Shown: positions 53,030-59,891 of the stretch, in pieces
How the letters are laid out: every line of letters starts with the position of its first letter
How positions within the stretch are numbered: the stretch's first letter is position 1
DNA from: Litoreibacter halocynthiae
GTDB taxonomy: Bacteria; Pseudomonadota; Alphaproteobacteria; Rhodobacterales; Rhodobacteraceae
NCBI RefSeq assembly: GCF_004365635.1
Contig: NZ_SOBH01000002.1
Coordinates: 248,001-312,000, forward strand
Direction of reading: 5' to 3'
DNA: 64,000 nt
The notes under the pieces: model-generated
What the model was told of the DNA's origin: nothing
The model's input: only the letters and a program-made list of their open reading frames with translations
Databases searched by the model: none
Position numbers and translations under genes: made by a program

Positions 53030-53648
53030 AGCAACCCTAGCAGCCGCTTTTTTGCTGCTGACCATGACCTCCTGTATGGGGAATTCCAAAATGCCCGAAA
53101 CCTGCGAAATGAAACTCGAAGCCCTGACCACCCAACAAGCTGGTCCGCTTGAACTTTCGGTAATTGCGTCGCGACAATTGTGCATCGTGCAGGGAAAGCC
53201 CTTTGATCCGCGCCCCTATGCGGCGCGGCTGCAAGTAACGAACAAAAGCACGAGCCCGATTGAGGTGACTTACCCGTCCGGCGCGATTGCCCAGCGGGCC
53301 TTCACCCAGACTGAAGTGGTTGAAACGCTGGCCGGACAGGTGCCAACCCGTCACAAGGCGAAAATTCGCCGGCCCCCTGTTAATCCTGCCAAAGTTCGCG
53401 AAGAAAAAGTATCACTTGCGCCGGGGGCGTCACACGTCATTCCGGGAACTCCCAGCCACATGCTTCCGATCGCCAAGATGGCAGTCAACGGCGTTGCTTA
53501 CGACGGCGGGGACGTGGGCGAGCCTGACCAATGGCTGCGGCGGTTCGAGCTGACCTACACGTCCGGTTTCAGCGCCAACGGGGCACGGGTACAAGTGCCT
53601 CTCACTATTCCGCTCGAAATCGTGCTTACGCCGAAACTCGAAGAGTAA
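53013..53648 (+). CDS. Lipoprotein, putative immunity partner of the metalloprotease
   Basis: Not recognised as a family. The 211 residues have a lipoprotein-type signal peptide with lipobox LTMTSC (Cys 21) and a mature part of predicted beta-strand character. The residue after Cys is Met, so outer-membrane sorting is expected. It starts with TTG 17 bases inside the metalloprotease gene, with GGAG 9 bases upstream, implying coupled translation. A periplasm-facing partner encoded directly after a T6SS effector is the classic position of an immunity protein; that role is inference. Confidence 0.65.
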   Translation: MSKSFKATLAAAFLLLTMTSCMGNSKMPETCEMKLEALTTQQAGPLELSVIASRQLCIVQGKPFDPRPYAARLQVTNKSTSPIEVTYPSGAIAQRAFTQTEVVETLAGQVPTRHKAKIRRPPVNPAKVREEKVSLAPGASHVIPGTPSHMLPIAKMAVNGVAYDGGDVGEPDQWLRRFELTYTSGFSANGARVQVPLTIPLEIVLTPKLEE

Positions 53649-53676
53649 TCAGCGTCATCCTGTCAAATTGGGGGGA

Positions 53677-53753
53677 TGGTACCGCCTCCCCGGCTTGAAC
53701 GGGGGACCCCTGGTTCCACAAACCAGTGCTCTAACCAACTGAGCTAAGGCGGC
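53677..53753 (-). tRNA. tRNA-His (GTG)
   Basis: A 77-base cloverleaf with encoded CCA. Acceptor arms GCCGCCT / AGGCGGT, D-arm GCTC/GAGC, anticodon arm CTGGT-TTGTGGA-ACCAG (anticodon GTG), T-arm CCCCG-TTCAAGC-CGGGG. The discriminator is A, the first acceptor pair is G-U, and the base before position 1 is T, not G. This is the alphaproteobacterial tRNA-His form lacking the usual extra G(-1). Confidence 0.95.
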
Positions 53754-53764
53754 ACACTTCGTGG

Positions 53765-53793
53765 GATTTACCCATAGGGGCGCGCGATTGCAA
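53765..53793 (-). promoter_or_regulatory. Promoter of tRNA-His
   Basis: Minus-strand TTGCAA (53793-53788), 17-base spacer, TAAATC (53770-53765), 11 bases before the mature 5' end of the tRNA. Confidence 0.5.
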
Positions 53794-53918
53794 GACCGCT
53801 ATGGCGATTAATTCCGCTTAAAGTGAAAGTTCGGACTCTTGCTCGACCGTGTCCTGCCCCCTTGCCTCACAGCCGCATCAGGGATACCTCAAGACCCAGC
53901 CAAGACAAAGAGGGTCCA

Positions 53919-54122
53919 ATGGGTATCAACAGCGAAAGCGAAATTGCGGGCAACCTGCAAATCGGTCCGACCACCGACGGGATGGTGCGCATCTATGTCG
54001 AGGCAGACGGTATCGAGTTGCCCTTCGACTTTGACCCAGAAGAGGCCGAGGAAATCGCCGAAGAAATTCGCGCGGCCGCTCAGGGCGCCCGCGCGATGAC
54101 TTCAAAAGGCAAGAAGCGCTAG
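53919..54122 (+). CDS. DUF6324 small protein
   Basis: The 67 residues are acidic (FDFDPEEAEEIAEEIRAAA) with a basic end, and are recognised as the small rhodobacteral DUF6324 family; function unknown. GAGGG lies 5 bases before the ATG. It ends four bases inside the convergent VWA gene's stop. Confidence 0.7.
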   Translation: MGINSESEIAGNLQIGPTTDGMVRIYVEADGIELPFDFDPEEAEEIAEEIRAAAQGARAMTSKGKKR

Positions 54123-55405
54123 TTCACGCAAACGCCATTGCGGTAACTGCCCACCGTGCGCACCACCTTGGACGGGGCGGCTTCGATGCGCTGTCCGGAT
54201 AGCTCCGAACGCAGCACACGGCTCACCAGATCAGACAGCGCGGTGACGCGGTAGCACGACACCGTCGGCTCCATATGGCCATAGCCGACGCCACTGTCGT
54301 CGGTCAGGAACATATACCGCCCGCCGGTCTGCACCGCCGCTTGGCGCATCAGATATTCCGCCTCCGGCCCGACCCCACTGGCCCCCAGCCCGAATACCTG
54401 CACACCCTTCGCCGCAGCATTTCGGGCCGCTTGCAAGTAGGCCTTCGCACGGTGGTCGTGCTCTGGTGCATCAGCCACATGGATCATCAACCGCTCGCCC
54501 TTGCCACTGCGCCACTGCATGCCAGCAGCCGACGCCAACGCCCGCGCCGCCGCCTCGGGATAGTCGCCCCCGCCGCCCGCAGACTGCGCCCGCAGCCAAC
54601 TCTGCATCTGCGATTGCTTTTTGGTGAACCCGTAATTCTTCACCACATAGGCATCCCCATCGTCGCGATAGACCACCAGACCATAGCGGATATCCACACC
54701 CGGTGCGGCCCGTTTGGCCTGACGCACGAGGCCCTTTAGCTCTTTGGTCAACCACGCCAATTCGTCCGCCATGGACCCCGTTGTGTCTACAACGAAGGCC
54801 AAATCCAGAAAGTCCGGCGACCACTTCCCGTTAAACGGAAGTTGCACCTGCGCGCGTTGCCCGGTTCTCAGCCGTTGCACCATCGGCGCGCCTTGCCCGT
54901 CAGGGATCGCACGCAACTCCACATCGCGCAGACGCCCTGCCCCAAGGCTCGCCGGAAAGACCGAGATCATCCCGTCCACGCCGGAATAGCCCGAATAAAA
55001 CGGCTCCGCCGCACCGGGCTTGCGCAGGGTGACCCGCACGCCGGGGGCAACTTTGCCATCCGCCCCGCGCAGCTGCGCCAATACCGGTGTCGCCAGATTT
55101 GCCATCGGCAGCTTCAATTCCTTGCGGGACTTAGCTTGATAGCGGGCAAAGGCCGCCAAATTCAGCGCGTCGTCGATGTCACCCGCTGTAATCACACCAC
55201 GTCGCGCAGCACCTTGATGGGACGGCACAGGAACCGGCAGCGGTCTTGGGGCAATCGTCGTGCTGACCTTCGCGCTTGGGGCCGCTTCCACGGCGACCAT
55301 CGGCTCTTCTAACACGTCACCCGAATACGTGCTCGGTGCGTCACAAGCGGCCAGAAATGTTGCAGCCAAAAGGGCCGCACGGGGGGCTGAAAATAACTTG
55401 GTCAT
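54119..55405 (-). CDS. VWA-domain lipoprotein
   Basis: The 428 residues: a lipoprotein signal peptide with lipobox LAAC (Cys 21), a Pro-rich linker, an Ig-like domain (about 100-190), and a von Willebrand A domain from about residue 200. The metal-ion site starts DTTGSM (D207-S211), and the conserved Thr/Asp positions follow (YRDDGDAY, VADAPEHDH). VWA lipoproteins mediate protein contacts at the envelope; the partner is unknown. GGAG lies 7 bases before the ATG at 55405. Divergent from the DUF6502 gene across an operator-like repeat pair. Confidence 0.85.
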   Translation of the reverse strand: MTKLFSAPRAALLAATFLAACDAPSTYSGDVLEEPMVAVEAAPSAKVSTTIAPRPLPVPVPSHQGAARRGVITAGDIDDALNLAAFARYQAKSRKELKLPMANLATPVLAQLRGADGKVAPGVRVTLRKPGAAEPFYSGYSGVDGMISVFPASLGAGRLRDVELRAIPDGQGAPMVQRLRTGQRAQVQLPFNGKWSPDFLDLAFVVDTTGSMADELAWLTKELKGLVRQAKRAAPGVDIRYGLVVYRDDGDAYVVKNYGFTKKQSQMQSWLRAQSAGGGGDYPEAAARALASAAGMQWRSGKGERLMIHVADAPEHDHRAKAYLQAARNAAAKGVQVFGLGASGVGPEAEYLMRQAAVQTGGRYMFLTDDSGVGYGHMEPTVSCYRVTALSDLVSRVLRSELSGQRIEAAPSKVVRTVGSYRNGVCVN

Positions 55406-55422
55406 GAGGTCACTCCATTTAA

Positions 55423-55487
55423 TGTGTATTTTGCACATATCGTCAATTTACTTGCTCTCGTCAAGAAAAATGTGCATATTGCGCATA
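55423..55487. promoter_or_regulatory. Pair of 17-base operator-like repeats between VWA and DUF6502 genes
   Basis: TGTGTATTTTGCACATA (55423-55439) and TGTGCATATTGCGCATA (55471-55487) agree at 14 of 17 positions, are each imperfect palindromes, and are spaced 48 bases apart. The first lies 18 bases before the VWA start; the second touches the DUF6502 start codon. The stretch is AT-rich. Confidence 0.6.
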
Positions 55488-56221
55488 TGCTGGATGTACT
55501 CGATGCCCTCCTCGCCCCCTTCGCCCGCCTGATGGTGGCGCTTGGCGTGCCGTTCCCCGATCTGGCGGAGCGGTTGAAGGCGCATTACGTCGAGGCCGCG
55601 CACAAAACTTGCGATGGCAAACCCACCGACAGCCGCCTGTCTGTGATGACCGGATTGCAGCGCCGCGACGTGGCTCGGCTGCGCGACTTCCACCCGAACG
55701 AGCCGCGTCTGACGCATCTGTCGCGCCTCGTCTCGCTATGGCAGACCGAGGACGACTATGCAGGAAAATCCCTGCCCAAAAGCGGCCCCGCCCCGTCATT
55801 CGAGGCACTGGCATGGGAGGTCCGCCGCGACGTCCACCCGCGCACGATGCTGGATACGTTGCTGGCCGCTGGTACCGTTTCGGTGGATGGCGAGACGGTC
55901 ACCTTGCTGGAAACATCGTATCAACCTCTGGCCGGATCCGAGGACCAGATGGCCTATCTTGCCCGCAACATGGGCGACCACCTAAGCGCGGCTACCACCA
56001 ACATCACCTCCGACACACCGCCATTCTTTGAACGTGCGGTGCATTACGCGGCGCTGTCACCCGCGCAGGTCGCGACCTTGGAAACGCAGTTCCGTAACGG
56101 CCAAATGGCGCTGTTAGAACAGATCAACAAAGAGGCCGCCGCGATGAAGGCCTTGCCTTCCGATGTCCCGCCCGTCAGGTTTCGCGCAGGCGGATATTTC
56201 TACCACGAGGACGTAACATGA
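55487..56221 (+). CDS. DUF6502 protein, possible DNA-binding regulator
   Basis: The 244 residues match the DUF6502 family as I remember it: an N-terminal helical part with DLAERLKAHYVEAAHKT, TDSRLSVMTGLQRRDVARLRD (helix-turn-helix-like, about 45-65) and a longer helical C-terminal domain. The function is unknown, but the fold and the operator-like pair in front of it suggest an autoregulating transcription factor (inference). No ribosome-binding site precedes the ATG at 55487, so the mRNA may be nearly leaderless. Its stop overlaps the next ATG (ATGA). Confidence 0.7.
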   Translation: MLDVLDALLAPFARLMVALGVPFPDLAERLKAHYVEAAHKTCDGKPTDSRLSVMTGLQRRDVARLRDFHPNEPRLTHLSRLVSLWQTEDDYAGKSLPKSGPAPSFEALAWEVRRDVHPRTMLDTLLAAGTVSVDGETVTLLETSYQPLAGSEDQMAYLARNMGDHLSAATTNITSDTPPFFERAVHYAALSPAQVATLETQFRNGQMALLEQINKEAAAMKALPSDVPPVRFRAGGYFYHEDVT

Positions 56222-56412
56222 GGCGGATTGCAACGGCGGCTTTGGCACTGGCATTGGCGGCTTGCGCGATGCCGGAACAAGAGGTCGTTATTGTCGAGCC
56301 GGTCTTAGCCGAACCAGCAGTCGCCGAAGCCGGAGCTCCGAATTCAAAGCTGGAAGCCTGCGTACCGGGCGAGGATGACGGTATCGGCGGCACGGGATGC
56401 GCGGTCGATTGA
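56218..56412 (+). CDS. Small lipoprotein, paralogue of the 30.5 kb lipoprotein
   Basis: The 64 residues have a lipoprotein signal peptide (MRRIATAALALALAAC, Cys 16). The acidic EQEVVIVEPVLAEPA segment is shared with the 43-residue lipoprotein at 30473-30604. A C-terminal extension with two further cysteines (LEACVPGEDDGIGGTGCAVD) could form a disulfide. Coupled by ATGA to the DUF6502 gene. Function unknown. Confidence 0.75.
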   Translation: MRRIATAALALALAACAMPEQEVVIVEPVLAEPAVAEAGAPNSKLEACVPGEDDGIGGTGCAVD

Positions 56413-56529
56413 GCGCCCCGACAGGGTAACCCATGGGTTACCCCCATCCGTTGCGTGTTAACTCTTTTTGTGAATGAGATCAGACCAAAGCACCGAACGC
56501 TTTTACACCTGTTTTCAAAGGGTTAATTT

Positions 56530-56564
56530 AATCAAATCAAATTCACGCGGATCTTGATTTGATT
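56530..56564. repeat. AT-rich perfect inverted repeat at the mmcB stop
   Basis: AATCAAATCAA (56530-56540) and TTGATTTGATT (56554-56564), 13 bases apart, pair perfectly over 11 bp. It ends in the mmcB stop codon. Too AT-rich for a strong terminator; it could be a protein-binding site. Confidence 0.5.
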
Positions 56565-57018
56565 AGCTTGACCGTCTCAGATCAGGGTCGCGCATCAGGT
56601 TCAGCCGCAGCGCCGCAACCCGCCCGAATTTCTGCACGATCACCTTGCGCCGCGCGCCCGCCAGCTTGTCCTCCGGCGACATACGGATGATCTCCGCGTC
56701 GTAGGCATCCGCGATGATCAGTCCGGTGCCGTCGGGCAAAAGGTCGGTCGGGAAGTTCTCGTCCACCGCCCAGAAGTAGCGGTCGCACCACTCCAGATAC
56801 CCTTCCCATTTGCTGTCCGATTGGAAATCCGCGCGCGAGGATTTGCACTCCACCACCCACAACTCGCCTTTGGGGCCAAGCCCCATCACATCAACCCGCT
56901 TGCCGCGCTCGGGCACAAACTCCTCAAGGCAGGCGAACCCGTGCGAGGTCAGATGGCGCGCAACGCCACGGGCCAAAAGCTGGCCGGGTTGGAGCGGAAG
57001 TGTCAGGTCATCAGGCAT
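56563..57018 (-). CDS. mmcB: MmcB-family DNA repair protein
   Basis: The 151 residues match MmcB, a nuclease-fold protein named in Caulobacter for a role in mitomycin C damage repair. Conserved: RVDVMGLGPKGELWVVECKSS (D...ExK nuclease-like triad, about 44-64), ADFQSDSKWEGYLEWCDRYFWAV and LIIADAYDAEI. In Caulobacter it is SOS-regulated; no clear LexA box was located here. The ATG at 57018 lacks an obvious ribosome-binding site; the upstream frame is not family-like. Confidence 0.85.
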   Translation of the reverse strand: MPDDLTLPLQPGQLLARGVARHLTSHGFACLEEFVPERGKRVDVMGLGPKGELWVVECKSSRADFQSDSKWEGYLEWCDRYFWAVDENFPTDLLPDGTGLIIADAYDAEIIRMSPEDKLAGARRKVIVQKFGRVAALRLNLMRDPDLRRSS

Positions 57019-57067
57019 ATTCAGAATGTGAACAAAAGGTAAACAAAAATCAAGGGCGAGAATTACC

Positions 57068-57113
57068 TTGACCTGATACCAAAAGGTTTCATATTTATAC
57101 GATACCAAACGGT
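57068..57113 (+). promoter_or_regulatory. Promoter and paired operator of the ArsR/SRPBCC operon
   Basis: TTGACC (57068-57073), 17 bases, ATATTT (57091-57096). Two direct copies of GATACCAAAMGGT (57075-57087 and 57101-57113, 26 bases apart) flank the -10, in positions suited to repression by the ArsR protein encoded just downstream. Confidence 0.6.
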
Positions 57114-57133
57114 ACTACTTTTGAGGTCACTCC

Positions 57134-57457
57134 ATGATCACCGAACAACCCACCTTCAAAGCGCTTGCCGACCCGACCCGGCGCGCAATCCTGCGCCAGC
57201 TTGCAAACAGCGACATGACCATCGCGCAGGTCAGCAACAATTTCGACATGACCCGCGCCGCTGTCAAAAAGCACCTGACCGTGCTGAGCGACGGCGGCCT
57301 GATCACCGTGCGCACCCGTGGGCGCGAGCGGGTGAATGCGCTGAATCCAGATGGTTTCGCTCCCGTGCGCGACTGGCTCGGCTTCTTCGAGCAGTTCTGG
57401 GACGACCGCCTTACCGACCTGAAAACCGCCATAGAAAAGGACCGATCCAATGACTGA
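57134..57457 (+). CDS. ArsR-family transcription regulator
   Basis: The 107 residues form a winged helix: FKALADPTRRAILRQLAN, then MTIAQVSNNFDMTRAAVKKHLTVL (recognition helix) and the wing LITVRTRGRERV. It lacks the ArsR metal-binding Cys box and belongs to the metal-independent subgroup commonly paired with SRPBCC/AHSA1 genes. Repeats around its promoter suggest autorepression. Overlaps the next gene by 8 bases. Confidence 0.88.
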   Translation: MITEQPTFKALADPTRRAILRQLANSDMTIAQVSNNFDMTRAAVKKHLTVLSDGGLITVRTRGRERVNALNPDGFAPVRDWLGFFEQFWDDRLTDLKTAIEKDRSND

Positions 57458-57866
57458 CACCATCATTCAGAAATCGATATACCTACGTGCCACCAAGGCC
57501 GAAGTTTGGGACTACCTGACAGAACCGGACAAGCTGGCGATCTGGTTCCACAAGCCCAAGGTGGCGCTGGCGGACGGGCAGGACTATGCGATGTTTGGCA
57601 CCGAAAGCGGCGACAAGCTGATGTGGGGTAAGGTCAACGAAGCCCGTCCGCATGACTATTTGGAATATACCTTCACCATCGCGCCGATGGGGGATGCGAC
57701 CAGCACCGTCAAATGGACGTTGGAGGATGTCGCGGGTGGTACTCGCCTGTCACTGGAACACACAGGCCTGCCGCAAGGCGCCGAAGCTTTCGGTCTGACA
57801 CTCGCGCTTGATAAAGGCTGGGACGAGCATCTGGGACGGATGCGCGCGGACGCCCACGCAGAATAA
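57450..57866 (+). CDS. SRPBCC (AHSA1-like) domain protein
   Basis: The 138 residues form a START-like/AHSA1 fold with a hydrophobic ligand cavity: SIYLRATKAEVWDYLTEPDKLAIWF, TVKWTLEDVAGGTRLSLEHTGLP, and C-terminal helix GWDEHLGRMRADA. Ligand unknown. Translationally overlapped with the ArsR gene, so the pair is probably a ligand-responsive unit. Ends 2 bases before the convergent DUF1801 gene. Confidence 0.87.
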   Translation: MTDTIIQKSIYLRATKAEVWDYLTEPDKLAIWFHKPKVALADGQDYAMFGTESGDKLMWGKVNEARPHDYLEYTFTIAPMGDATSTVKWTLEDVAGGTRLSLEHTGLPQGAEAFGLTLALDKGWDEHLGRMRADAHAE

Positions 57867-57868
57867 CC

Positions 57869-58303
57869 CTAGCGCGCGGCGGTGGTGTAGTTGGCCTTCA
57901 TATAGGCCACGCCGTCGCGCACGAGTTCTTCCAGAACATCCATATCGATATCGGCCAGCTTGTTGATATTGAGGCAGGATTTGCCGTGCTTGACCTTACC
58001 CAATCGCGACAATGGCTCCGACAGATCGCGGTAGCCGGGCAGGATGTAGACGGAGGTATAGCTTTTGCGGGGGCTGAAGCCGGTGATCAAGAAGTCGCCC
58101 TCCCGCCCGCTGTCGTATTTGTAGTGATACCGCCCGAAGCCCACGATCGCTGGTCCCCACATTTGCGCGGGCCAGCCGGTGATGCGGGTAAAGAACGGCA
58201 ACAAGACCTCTGCATCAGCACGACGTTGGGGATGCTCGACAGCAGCAATCATTGCTGCGGGGTCTACAGGCTCCGGTTTGGTCTTGTTTTCCGCTTTTGC
58301 CAT
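57869..58303 (-). CDS. DUF1801 protein
   Basis: The 144 residues have the DUF1801 (YdhG-like) fold: RRADAEVLLPFFTRITGWPAQMWG, IVGFGRYHYKYDSGREGDF, FSPRKSYTSVYIL and GKVKHGKSCLNINKLADID. Function unknown; members are often annotated as iron-chaperone-like, without proof here. Divergent from the probable 6S RNA gene, 45 bases away. Confidence 0.85.
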   Translation of the reverse strand: MAKAENKTKPEPVDPAAMIAAVEHPQRRADAEVLLPFFTRITGWPAQMWGPAIVGFGRYHYKYDSGREGDFLITGFSPRKSYTSVYILPGYRDLSEPLSRLGKVKHGKSCLNINKLADIDMDVLEELVRDGVAYMKANYTTAAR

Positions 58304-58313
58304 GGGCTTCCCC

Positions 58314-58342
58314 TTGCTTTGCTATCCGAGCAGGCCTATCTG
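58314..58342 (+). promoter_or_regulatory. Promoter of the probable 6S RNA
   Basis: TTGCTT (58314-58319), 17-base spacer, TATCTG (58337-58342). The closing stem of the RNA begins at 58348, exactly where transcription should start. Confidence 0.6.
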
Positions 58343-58347
58343 CAAAG

Positions 58348-58511
58348 GTGACGGTTCTGCCCTACGCGTAATATGGAAGCTACATTCCAGCTGCCTTAAG
58401 CAATTCCTCGGGAGCTGGCTCTGTCTGGACCCTGGTTCAGTTACCTGGCGCCCACCTGTACATACAGGTCTGCGGGAATAAGCCTCCCACGGTTGTGGTG
58501 GTTCCGTCACT
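58348..58511 (+). ncRNA. ssrS: Probable 6S RNA
   Basis: About 164 bases without a credible gene. A closing stem GTGACGG (58348-58354) pairs with CCGTCAC (58504-58510). Inner helices include CCAGCT/AGCTGG and ACCTGT/ACAGGT, with G-rich unpaired sides giving the long rod with a central bubble typical of 6S RNA. The stretch CCTGGTTCAGTTACCTGG and GCGGGAATAAGCCTCCC resemble alphaproteobacterial 6S RNAs as I remember them. 6S RNA binds the sigma-70 RNA polymerase and restrains it in stationary phase. A promoter is correctly placed upstream. Confidence 0.65.
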
Positions 58512-58804
58512 TATCCCCGATCATGCACCCGAACTGCGACCAACTCGCCATTGCGAGGCGGGGTCAGGTCGTTGTTATCCTCGGGATCGGCCATACCCAT
58601 GATCGCACGGCCCATCTGGACCGAGGCGAAGGTGATCACGAAAAACACCGTCATGATGCCACCCGCCAATGGCCCGTCCGCGGTTTCCAGCACCAGATGC
58701 CGCAATCCCCCGATATTCGACCAGATCAGCAGGCCCGAGAAGAAGACGCCCGCCAGTGCGCCACCGAGAGCGTTGCGAAATAGGAATGTGATGAGCTTGG
58801 GCAT
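58511..58804 (-). CDS. Small membrane protein, unknown function
   Basis: Not recognised. The 97 residues have two transmembrane segments (about 12-30, GGALAGVFFSGLLIWSNIGG; about 47-65, GGIMTVFFVITFASVQMG) and a short polar tail (DPEDNNDLTPPRNGE). Its stop codon abuts the 3' end of the 6S RNA gene, so the two transcripts converge there. Confidence 0.7.
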   Translation of the reverse strand: MPKLITFLFRNALGGALAGVFFSGLLIWSNIGGLRHLVLETADGPLAGGIMTVFFVITFASVQMGRAIMGMADPEDNNDLTPPRNGELVAVRVHDRG

Positions 58805-58918
58805 CGTGGGACCTCCATGAGTCGCTTTACTTTCTAAGTATACACCCTTTTAGGGCACCGGATCAAAGTCGGGTGCTTTTGGAAGGCGTGTTTTGGCCGT
58901 GTTCAGGCTGCAACCGAG

Positions 58919-59803
58919 CTAGCCCAGCATTTCGGCCAAGTGATCGAAGACCAGCCGGATGCGGCTGCTGGTGATCAGTTCGCGATGGCTGACCAGCCAT
59001 GTCGGGAAGCTGACCGGTGGCAAGTCCGGCAAAACCCGCACAATGTCTGGCGTCAGGGCGGCGACCTGCTCGGACATTACCCCGATACCAAGACCCTGAC
59101 GAACCATGTGCCAGCCCACCACGCCGCTATCCGAATGATACCGGATATTGTCGCGGGTCAGGGGCAGGCCCATCGCGACGAAATGCGGGAGCATCTCGTC
59201 CGGCGCGCCGTAGCCGATGAAATTGGCGGCTTTCAGATCGTCCACCACCTTGGGATTACCAACTCGCGACAGATAGTCCGGCGTCGCATAAAGGTAGGCA
59301 TCGCTGTCCGCCAGTTTGCGCGCGATCAGTTCCGGCTGTTCGGGACGGATATGGCGCAGCGCGATATCGGCGTCGCGACGCAACAGGTCAGATATGGCGT
59401 TGGAGGAGACGACTTCGACCTCGATTCCCGGCGCGCGGTCCCGCAGTTGAGCGATGACCGGCGGCAATTGGTAGACCGAGAGCACGTCGCTGGCGCTGAT
59501 GCGCACCAGACCCTCGATGCTTTGCGACTGGCCCGATGCGGCGAGCGAAATGCGGCTGGCGGCCTCGCCCATGGCACGGACATGATCGACCAGTTGCGCA
59601 CCGGATGTGGTCAGCGTCAGTGAACGGCCGACCCGCTCGAACAGGGTGACGCCGATGGCCTCTTCCAGCGCGGCAACCTGACGGCCCAACGTGGGCTGCG
59701 TCTGCCCCGTGGCGCGGGCAGCGGCGGAGAGCGAGCCTTCCTCGACAGTCGCAAGAAAGGCGCGAACATGGTTCCAGTCAAAGGAGATGGCGTTCCAATT
59801 CAT
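58919..59803 (-). CDS. LysR-family transcription regulator
   Basis: The 294 residues: an N-terminal winged helix-turn-helix (about 10-68, FLATVEEGSLSAAARATGQTQPTLGRQVA in part) and a periplasmic-binding-like effector domain (about 95-290). LysR proteins usually control the divergent neighbour, here the methyltransferase gene 88 bases away. The effector is unknown. Start at 59803 chosen because DWNHVRAFLATVEEGS begins within 10 residues, as in related regulators. Confidence 0.88.
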   Translation of the reverse strand: MNWNAISFDWNHVRAFLATVEEGSLSAAARATGQTQPTLGRQVAALEEAIGVTLFERVGRSLTLTTSGAQLVDHVRAMGEAASRISLAASGQSQSIEGLVRISASDVLSVYQLPPVIAQLRDRAPGIEVEVVSSNAISDLLRRDADIALRHIRPEQPELIARKLADSDAYLYATPDYLSRVGNPKVVDDLKAANFIGYGAPDEMLPHFVAMGLPLTRDNIRYHSDSGVVGWHMVRQGLGIGVMSEQVAALTPDIVRVLPDLPPVSFPTWLVSHRELITSSRIRLVFDHLAEMLG

Positions 59804-59891
59804 GCATTTATGTATAGGTGATCGCCAAAATTTGGCAATTTCTATATGACCCACGCATATGTATGACGTTCCCAAGCAATGGAGACACATC

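Noticed and set aside
50640-53700. Complete T6SS island
   Set aside because: No VgrG, Hcp, PAAR, TssB/C or ClpV homologue is present here; only an orphan chaperone-cargo cassette can be supported.
58851-58885. Terminator-like stem GCACCGGA / TCGGGTGC between the small membrane protein and LysR genes
   Set aside because: One mismatch and a T-run only on the plus strand, where no gene needs it.
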